Positions 58,255-64,000 of a stretch of DNA of 64,000 nt are shown here, in pieces. The stretch lies in NCBI GenBank assembly GCA_016716505.1, contig JADJWF010000001.1, forward strand, positions 744,001 through 808,000, written 5' to 3'. Positions within the stretch are counted from its first letter, which is position 1, and the number at the start of each line of letters is the position of its first letter. A program made the position numbers and the translations under genes. This DNA comes from Verrucomicrobiota bacterium (GTDB lineage Bacteria; Verrucomicrobiota; Verrucomicrobiia; Limisphaerales; J093). The notes beneath the pieces were generated by a model, which ran no database searches, had not been told where the DNA came from, and saw only the letters and a program-made list of their open reading frames with translations.

Positions 58255-59151
58255 TCAGGCCAGGGAAAGGAACAAATGCGTCTCGCCGAGGTCCACGTCC
58301 GGCTGCACTGCTCCAAGCTTTCGCTTTTGAAGCTGGGCGCAGACCGTGCGGATCGCCTTCCGTTTGGCGGGAGACTTCGGCACGCGCACCAGCAAGGCAT
58401 CCGCAAACTCGTCGCCTTTCTTGCTGCGGTAAACGTCGGGCGCGATCACCTCGGTCGCGCCGGCGTCGTAGAGCGCGGCGACGAACTTCGCCGCGTCACT
58501 CTCGCGCTTGAATCGGCCGAGCGATCGGGCCTTCTTGTCGCCGCGTCCGCTTTCCAGCCAGGATCGAGACTCGAACCGATTGGGCTTGGCCAGCAGCCCG
58601 GCGACGAAAACTCGGTGAATGTGTTTCTCCGACACCGGCTTCACCGCCTTCGCCATCCTGCCAAGCCTCGGCAACGACTTGTCCTTCGCTGCCGCCGCGC
58701 GGTATTCGTCGGCGCTGACCAGCTTACCCCGGAGATAGATGTCGTCGGACAAGAGCGTGCCGTCACTCAACCAGCTTCGGCTACGCCCGCAGAACTCGCC
58801 TCGCACGGTGGACAATTCCATCTGGGGCTTGCCGTTGTCATGCCATGCACGCTGTACACCCGTGCCTTGAACCATGAGGTATTTGCCGAGGAGTCGGCCC
58901 GCTTCGCTCCATTGGCGGCAGACGCCATGCAACAGGCCATCGGCGTAGCGCTCCTCGGAGGCGAGGCGTCCGTTCTTGTGCCAGACACGGGCAACGCCAT
59001 GCCGGTGACCGTTTCGGAGAGGCATTTGTTCGCGGAGCAGACCGTTTCGATACCAGGACTTTTGAATCGTGGTTCTCACGTCAGATGTTTTGCACTTCGA
59101 CCATTGAACGTGAATTCTGGCCCATTTAACACGAGTCCCGGGCAAAAGCAT
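58255..59151 (-). CDS. YwqK/MORN-like repeat protein
   Basis: A 298-residue protein. The N-terminal half holds repeats of W-Y-R-N-G-x-x-x and W-H-K-N-G-R-L-A-S-E (about residues 29-115), the pattern of YwqK-family antitoxin/MORN-type repeats. The C-terminal half (about 180-298) is a separate basic alpha/beta region without a recognised motif. The start could be ATG 59151 or GTG 59211. It could be an immunity or regulatory protein, but no toxin gene sits beside it. Confidence 0.65.
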   Translation of the reverse strand: MLLPGTRVKWARIHVQWSKCKTSDVRTTIQKSWYRNGLLREQMPLRNGHRHGVARVWHKNGRLASEERYADGLLHGVCRQWSEAGRLLGKYLMVQGTGVQRAWHDNGKPQMELSTVRGEFCGRSRSWLSDGTLLSDDIYLRGKLVSADEYRAAAAKDKSLPRLGRMAKAVKPVSEKHIHRVFVAGLLAKPNRFESRSWLESGRGDKKARSLGRFKRESDAAKFVAALYDAGATEVIAPDVYRSKKGDEFADALLVRVPKSPAKRKAIRTVCAQLQKRKLGAVQPDVDLGETHLFLSLA

Positions 59152-59416
59152 AGCAGGAGTTGCCCTGATTTCAGTGATTTTTTCACCTTCCGTCGCCCCG
59201 CGACGACACACTTCCGCGATGAAAACCTAAAGGCAAAACTCCCCGGCGGCGGCGGGCGGGTCAAGGTGGAGGCGGGGGCAGCCGGGGCGCACTACCTTGA
59301 CGCGACCGACGCCGCCATACAATCGAGAGGGGTTTCATCGCGTTGTCCAAGCCCGAGCCGAATGGCTCGCCAATCCCATGCAAACCGATCATATTCAACC
59401 CGCAGTGACAGTTCCC

Positions 59417-60667
59417 ATGAGTAAACCGAGCGCCAAACCGAAAAACCGGAAAGCAGTCCCGGCGAAACCGAGCGACTACCACGAAGTCCTGGCTGGGGTG
59501 GTCGAGTTGCTCGACGCGGCCCGGCGTGCCTCGGCCCGGGTGGTGAACTCGTTGATGACGGCGACGTATTGGGAGATTGGCCGGCGGATTGTGGAGCATG
59601 AGCAAGCGGGCTCGAAGCGCGCGGGATACGGCGAGGCATTACTCGAAGGCTTGTCCCGCGACCTCACGCGAAGATTCGGGCGCGGATTCGGGATCATCCA
59701 ACTTCGCACCATGCGGCAATTCTACGCGACGCATGCGCTTACGGATCAAATTCAATCGGTGATTGGAGAATCTCCGATTCGTCAATCACTGATTGACGAA
59801 TCTGCCAAGAGCCTGGGGATTGCCCCAATTGGCCAATCAGCGATTGACGAATTCAGCCGCCCCATCTCACCAAAGCAATCGCCTCTTCTCGAACGCCTCG
59901 GCCACATTGCTCGGGCATTTCCGCTGCCGTGGACGCATTACGTCCGCCTCCTGCGCGTTCGCAACGCGTTGGCTCGCGAATTCTACACACGTGAAGCTTT
60001 GGCGGGTGGCTGGTCGGTGCGTCAGCTTGACCGGCAGATCAACGCGCAGTTTTACGAGCGAGCCGCACTGTCGAAGAACAAGTCGGCCATGCTGCTCAAG
60101 GGTGAAAAACCAAGGCCGGGCGATGCTGTTTCCGCCGACGAGGAAATCCGCAACCCTCTGGTGCTGGAATTCCTGAACTTGAAGGACGAATACTCCGAAA
60201 GTGACCTGGAGGCAGCACTGATTCGACACCTCGAAGCATTCCTGCTCGAACTCGGTGATGATTTCGCGTTCGTCGCCCGCCAGCGTCGGCTGCGCATCGG
60301 CCACGAATGGTTTCGCGTGCACCTCCTGTTCTTCCACCGGCGTTTGCGCTGCCTGGTCATCATTGACCTGAAGATCGGCGGACTCGTCCATGCCGACGTT
60401 GGCCAGATGAACCTCTACTGCAACTACGCGCGGGAACACTGGATGAAGCCCGGCGAACATCCGCCGGTGGGATTGATTCTTTGCACGGACAAGGATGACG
60501 CGCTCGCCCGCTATGCGATGGACGGTTTGGGAAGCAAGATGCTCGTCAGGGAATACCTGACGGCATTGCCGAAGGAATCCGCCCTGGCGGCGGAACTCGC
60601 CCGGACACGCGATTTGCTGGAACGCCAGGCGGAACTCCGCCGCGCCACTCGTGGCAAATCGGCTTGA
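59417..60667 (+). CDS. DUF1016/YhcG-family PDDEXK nuclease
   Basis: A 416-residue protein of the YhcG type. N-terminal helical domain (about 20-130, with Y-W-E-I-G-R-R-I-V near residue 53) and a C-terminal PD-(D/E)XK nuclease fold (about 250-400; H-E-W-F-R-V-H-L-L-F-F-H and D-L-K near residue 335). The linker between domains (about 115-160) carries short repeats I-R-Q-S-L-I-D-E-S and I-G-Q-S-A-I-D-E-F, encoded in part by a 27-base perfect palindrome. Such proteins cluster with restriction and defence genes. An earlier in-frame ATG at 59378 is possible. Confidence 0.85.
   Translation: MSKPSAKPKNRKAVPAKPSDYHEVLAGVVELLDAARRASARVVNSLMTATYWEIGRRIVEHEQAGSKRAGYGEALLEGLSRDLTRRFGRGFGIIQLRTMRQFYATHALTDQIQSVIGESPIRQSLIDESAKSLGIAPIGQSAIDEFSRPISPKQSPLLERLGHIARAFPLPWTHYVRLLRVRNALAREFYTREALAGGWSVRQLDRQINAQFYERAALSKNKSAMLLKGEKPRPGDAVSADEEIRNPLVLEFLNLKDEYSESDLEAALIRHLEAFLLELGDDFAFVARQRRLRIGHEWFRVHLLFFHRRLRCLVIIDLKIGGLVHADVGQMNLYCNYAREHWMKPGEHPPVGLILCTDKDDALARYAMDGLGSKMLVREYLTALPKESALAAELARTRDLLERQAELRRATRGKSA
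59776..59802. repeat. 27-base perfect palindrome in the DUF1016 coding region
   Basis: GATTCGTCAATCA, a central C, then TGATTGACGAATC. It is in frame and encodes I-R-Q-S-L-I-D-E-S. Nearby smaller palindromes GGAGAATCTCC and ATTGGCCAAT cluster in the same linker. It could form a cruciform or bind a protein, or be a recent simple insertion. Confidence 0.7.
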
Positions 60668-60919
60668 AGCTTCGGTCTGTGGTCGGCGAGCGGGGAAAGC
60701 GGAGCGGAGGGCGGAGAGCAGCGCCTAGCGAAACGCAGCCGGAGCGGAACGTCCCGCCGCCGAGCCGCAGACGGAAGCCCGCCGCGCTTGCGGCGTCCGG
60801 CGAATGCCCGCTCGTGACGAGCGCGCGGTTTGCGGAGTGGAACGGGCGTGGTCGAGAGGGGGACAGGGCCGACCGGCAGCCCGTGGAGCGAAGAAAACGC
60901 GCGTTGGTCACGGCGGAAT
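60668..60919. other. Intergenic stretch with two hairpins
   Basis: About 250 purine-rich bases between the DUF1016 gene and the convergent operon. Stems CGCCGC-GCTT-GCGGCG (60780-60795) and CGCTCG-TGA-CGAGCG (60809-60823) could terminate transcription from either side. No gene is evident. Confidence 0.45.
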
Positions 60920-61921
60920 TCAGCGCTGCTTCCGGGCACGATACCGGAGTTTATCTCGCAGCGTCTCAAGCTTCTGCTCACCCAACTCCTTCAAGGAAGA
61001 GATAGGATTCTTCAACTCAAGTTGATGAAGCGCGAATTCATACACCTGTGGCTTGTCGAATCCCAACTCGCGGGCTGCCGCCCAGATTCCCTTGTAGATG
61101 CGCTGCCGCCATTCGTCGTTGTTGTTCCGGCGTAAGCTCGGTAGCTTCCTCCCAAGTTCTTGTTTAAGCCATCGAATGGCACTTTCGCCTTGGTCCACGG
61201 TCAATTTCCGATATGACGCTACCTTGTAACGAGTCTTCAGGCGCTGCTGCCATTCACCATACGAGGACGGCTTCCCTGCCATCTCGTCAGTTTGTGCCAG
61301 TTGACGGATGAGGTCCTGAATTGCACACGCCGTCGCCTCGGAGATGTCGCCGAACTCGCGAACCACTTTGGGACGAACAATCTTCTTTTGGTTGATGTTG
61401 ATGTCTCCCTGCGGCGCGTTGGCGACGATGTTGTCGTTGCCGGAGACAGTCTGAACCACTGCCGACGCCGAAGGAGTGTGGATTGGCTCTGTAGTCAGCA
61501 AGAATCGGAGCTTTTTCCGGCAATCAGCTTCTTTTCCCGGCATCATCACCTGACTAAGCCATAGGAAAGGAAACGTCTGGGGCTTCTTATGAAAATAGGC
61601 GTCCGACAGTTCGGGGCGTATTTCCCTATCGAGGAGCACGGCAATCTTCCAGTGAGCGTCAGCCTGTTCCAACAAGCGGAGGTCCTGTGGCACTTGGGTT
61701 GTTGAGCAAAACAACTCGAAAACCGCCAATCGCCCCTGCTGGTCGTAGTGGATGAGATCGTTGCGACCGCCCTTCACCGCGAACACTTCTGCGACAGAAG
61801 GATTGTCAGGAAACTCGTGGGCAAGGAGTTCGGCGAGTCGGTGTTGGACAGCCGAATGAACTTGGTGCTTCGCCAGGGCGGCGTCAGCCCACTTGCAGAA
61901 ATGATCGAATTCAGTGCTCAT
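60920..61921 (-). CDS. Nuclease-like N-terminus plus ORF6C-like C-terminus
   Basis: A 333-residue protein (ATG 61921; 61930 also possible). Residues about 45-100 (G-G-R-N-D-L-I then A-V-F-E-L-F-C-S and K-I-A-V-L-L-D) resemble a PD-(D/E)XK-type core in which the final Lys is not clearly present. A linker with S-G-N-D-N-I-V-A-N-A (about 160-175) follows. Residues about 190-300 match the ORF6C phage/regulator domain style (Y-G-E-W-Q-Q-R-L-K-T-R-Y-K-V). It is the last gene of the SMC operon, overlapping the Toprim gene by 11 bp. A DNA-targeting effector or regulator role is inferred. Confidence 0.5.
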   Translation of the reverse strand: MSTEFDHFCKWADAALAKHQVHSAVQHRLAELLAHEFPDNPSVAEVFAVKGGRNDLIHYDQQGRLAVFELFCSTTQVPQDLRLLEQADAHWKIAVLLDREIRPELSDAYFHKKPQTFPFLWLSQVMMPGKEADCRKKLRFLLTTEPIHTPSASAVVQTVSGNDNIVANAPQGDININQKKIVRPKVVREFGDISEATACAIQDLIRQLAQTDEMAGKPSSYGEWQQRLKTRYKVASYRKLTVDQGESAIRWLKQELGRKLPSLRRNNNDEWRQRIYKGIWAAARELGFDKPQVYEFALHQLELKNPISSLKELGEQKLETLRDKLRYRARKQR

Positions 61922-62828
61922 TGGAATCATCCTCGTGGCCAGTGATCACGCAGGTGCAACCTTGGGTTGCTTCCTGCTTGATAAACATCGCTTCGTGCTC
62001 CAAACCGCCATTGAACTCATCCATTAAGGCGATCACTCGCCGGACGGACGGGTGCTGCGCTCTCCGAAGCTCCATGAGCATGCGCTGATTCTTCGTGTCA
62101 GCCAGCAATGATCGTTTGGAATAGCATCGGAAAAGGGTCTCCAGGTTGTCCGGCAAATGCAACGACACCGCGCCTCCGAGTCTCTCAGAGAGCCGGAGGA
62201 ATTCAGAAAGTCCAACCGGGTCGTAGTCGGGGAGATGGAGGATCTCGACGTCTTCGTGAACGCAGGCAGCCAGCCACTCGATGAAGCGGTTCGAACTCAC
62301 ACCGGCTGTCCAAATTGCCAGAGTGGGTTCAAGCGCCAAGGTTTCAAAGGAGTGGAATACTGCAAGGTTCTCGATGAGCGCGCACGCGCCGCGCAAGCGG
62401 AATGGGCATTGCCGTGTAAGGCTGAAGGCGAAAAGGCCGTTTTGCAGAGTTGAGTGCGTCGTCTCCACCACGTCCCCGTTCCGCCGCAATCCTCCGTCGC
62501 GTGTGCTTCTAAGGCAGACAATCTCCGGCAAGTTGCTGCGCAGGGCCTTGGCATTGCGAAACTGCGCCACTGCCCTTATTTGACTTGAGTCGGTATCAGG
62601 AATTACGCCCGCCGGAAAGTGCTGCATGAACCACCGCTCGTAGCCCGTTTCGTCCGCGACGACCAGTTGCTGACCGCCGCCCGCTTTGCTCCATCGAATA
62701 ACGCCTGCATCGAACAGCGCTGCAAAAGCGCGGATGAGCGACTTCGCACAAGCCGATTTGGGCAGCTTTCGCTCTCGGAGAAGACGGAGGCACAGATTCC
62801 GTTGCTTTGGCTGGACACTGGTGGTCAT
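61911..62828 (-). CDS. Compact JetD-like Toprim protein
   Basis: A 305-residue protein. Residues about 20-70 look like a winged helix (A-L-F-D-A-G-V-I-R-W-S-K-A-G-G-G). Residues about 150-290 show the Toprim signature seen in JetD/DUF2220: L-I-E-N-L-A-V-F with Glu153, then a D-Y-D acidic pair (D201/D203) in L-H-L-P-D-Y-D-P-V-G-L-S-E-F, and a final G-L-E-H-E-A. JetD is the nuclease of Wadjet systems; canonical JetD is longer, with a DUF3322 arm that is absent here. It overlaps the SMC gene by 4 bp (ATGA). Confidence 0.65.
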   Translation of the reverse strand: MTTSVQPKQRNLCLRLLRERKLPKSACAKSLIRAFAALFDAGVIRWSKAGGGQQLVVADETGYERWFMQHFPAGVIPDTDSSQIRAVAQFRNAKALRSNLPEIVCLRSTRDGGLRRNGDVVETTHSTLQNGLFAFSLTRQCPFRLRGACALIENLAVFHSFETLALEPTLAIWTAGVSSNRFIEWLAACVHEDVEILHLPDYDPVGLSEFLRLSERLGGAVSLHLPDNLETLFRCYSKRSLLADTKNQRMLMELRRAQHPSVRRVIALMDEFNGGLEHEAMFIKQEATQGCTCVITGHEDDSNEH

Positions 62829-64000
62829 GCTTCGGTGGACTGAACCTTCGGTTTCATGGAAAGCCGTTGATCTTCCGTCAGGAGAACGCGGCCCTGCTTA
62901 TTCGGCTCAAGGAAATAGCAGGCGTCCACTTCCCCAATGGCGCTTGGGGCGGCTGTGATGGCGATGAAGCCGAGCTTCTTGGCCGTGTGAAGCACCGCTC
63001 GCTGGTTGGCCGGATCAAGGTCCTGACTTTCATCCAAGAAGAAGGGGATTGCCACGTCGTCCTTGTGCAAGAGGCTTTTCAAAACGAGCAAGTTGAAAAT
63101 GACTTTGATCGTGATGGTAGTTCCGTCGGACTCGACTTGGTGGAAGTCTGGGTATTTCTTGACCGTATTGTCAGCCCGAGTTACATGGACTCCAAGCACG
63201 AACAAATCCGCGATTCGCGTTACGGGGTTTCGTCCCATCTTGGCCCGCACCCGCTCGAATACCCTGTCGAGTGGAGTTGTATCGTCCATCAGATTTAGCT
63301 CACCGATGTTCGCCAGCCGCTCAATCAGAGATACCTCGTCCGACTGCCGTTCGATGGTGAGCTTCACCGACTTGAGATCGGAAACATGAATATGGGCGAG
63401 CTCCCGATTCAGCTTGTCCTTGGCGCTTTCGATGAGCCTCAGATCGTTCAGCACCTCCTGAAATCTCCCCTTCAAGGCATGAATCTGACTATTCCAACGC
63501 AATTGGAGGGCCTCTTCCCGCTTTGCCAGCGCATCAAGTTCCTGTTCCAAGTTCCGGATGGTTTCTGCCTCATCATGTCCCTTGTAGCGATCGGCGAACA
63601 CGCCAAGTCTGACGAATGCAACCTCCAGGTCGCGTGACATATCTGTCGCCCGGGTGTGCTCACGCAAATAGACTGAGACGGCGCTGTCAAAATCGTCGGG
63701 GATTTCCGCGTCAGCGCGTGGGGCAGCGTTGAATATGGCAACGCGGTTCTGGCACTGGTCGTAGCGCCGCAAAACCTCCTGATATTCCGTATCGGCAGCT
63801 TTCCGTTGAAGGTCCAACTGCGAGAGCTCCTCCCGGTGCTGTTCGCGCGCTGCGTCCAGTTCGCGAACAGCTTGTGCTGCGGCGTTGATCGCTCGCTCCA
63901 GCTTATTGAAATCATCCCGCCACTGCGATTCGCTCGCCAGATCCTTCTGGAATTGTCTGTAGGCCGCGAGCTTGTTCGACTGCTCCTCCTTCTGCGTCCT
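62825..64000 (-). CDS. SMC/JetC-like ATPase (partial, N-terminus beyond window)
   Basis: The visible 391 C-terminal residues of an SMC-type ATPase. A coiled coil (Gln/Glu/Arg-rich, about 250 residues) is followed by a signature-like E-S-D-G-T-T-I-T-I-K and Walker B P-F-F-L-D-E-S-Q-D-L-D with the D-loop. A final C-terminal segment includes I-T-A-A-P-S-A. Walker A must lie upstream of the window. Together with the coupled Toprim gene this resembles JetC-JetD order of Wadjet. The frame stays open through the right edge. Confidence 0.72.
   Translation of the reverse strand, partial: RTQKEEQSNKLAAYRQFQKDLASESQWRDDFNKLERAINAAAQAVRELDAAREQHREELSQLDLQRKAADTEYQEVLRRYDQCQNRVAIFNAAPRADAEIPDDFDSAVSVYLREHTRATDMSRDLEVAFVRLGVFADRYKGHDEAETIRNLEQELDALAKREEALQLRWNSQIHALKGRFQEVLNDLRLIESAKDKLNRELAHIHVSDLKSVKLTIERQSDEVSLIERLANIGELNLMDDTTPLDRVFERVRAKMGRNPVTRIADLFVLGVHVTRADNTVKKYPDFHQVESDGTTITIKVIFNLLVLKSLLHKDDVAIPFFLDESQDLDPANQRAVLHTAKKLGFIAITAAPSAIGEVDACYFLEPNKQGRVLLTEDQRLSMKPKVQSTEA

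Overview
This is a GC-rich bacterial chromosome segment. It most likely comes from a Verrucomicrobiota lineage (Limisphaerales/Pedosphaera-like), although no rRNA or marker search could be run. The pointers are inference from gene content: Tat-type sugar isomerase/epimerases, a ThuA fusion, a sialidase, a DUF4914 protein, few Shine-Dalgarno sites, and the short tandem coding repeat (S-E-I-R-N-P-K) inside valS, a simple repeat I associate with such genomes.

Region 1 (1-38500) is core chromosome. In order it holds: a truncated HAD phosphatase, a TPR protein, a UvrB/C-motif coiled coil, an MFS exporter with a large inserted loop, a HEAT-repeat protein, a DUF4914 protein, an esterase, a LolD/LolC-E lipoprotein-release pair, a DppB/DppC permease pair, an ECF sigma/anti-sigma pair, a giant TPM-domain coiled-coil protein, valS, a ThuA/TIM-barrel fusion, a PTS EIIA, argS, panD, lpxD, an Smr protein, a Tat epimerase, the overlapping set GDPD-coaE-histidine decarboxylase-ACT, a radical SAM protein, a sialidase, a GlcF-type Fe-S protein, purA-uppS, and metF. 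The histidine decarboxylase reading frame is broken by one extra G in a G5 run.

Region 2 (38507 to the window end) begins with tRNA-Cys(GCA). Directly behind it sits a tyrosine recombinase and then a large integrative conjugative element. The left module holds integrase, a small DNA-binding protein, a very large N6-methylase/SNF2 helicase with a second reading frame nested in its 5' end, and an XRE regulator. A divergent region with inverted repeats follows. The conjugation module (46863-57208, minus strand) encodes a mating-pair T4SS: pilin (VirB2/TrbC), VirB3-like, VirB4/TrbE, VirB5/TrbJ, VirB6/TrbL, VirB8/TrbF, VirB9/TrbG, VirB10/TrbI, two lipoproteins and small accessory proteins. No relaxase, coupling protein or VirB11 ATPase is seen in the window. 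A stand-alone ClpB-D2-like AAA+ protein is divergent from the pilin gene.

Region 3 (58255-64000) is accessory cargo: a YwqK/MORN-repeat protein, a DUF1016 (YhcG) PDDEXK nuclease, and a minus-strand overlapping operon. That operon consists of an SMC-type ATPase (cut by the window end), a compact Toprim protein with a JetD/DUF2220-like signature, and a nuclease-like/ORF6C-like protein. It looks like a divergent Wadjet-type anti-plasmid or defence locus carried by the element and is the most interesting system here. The far attachment site of the element is not in the window.
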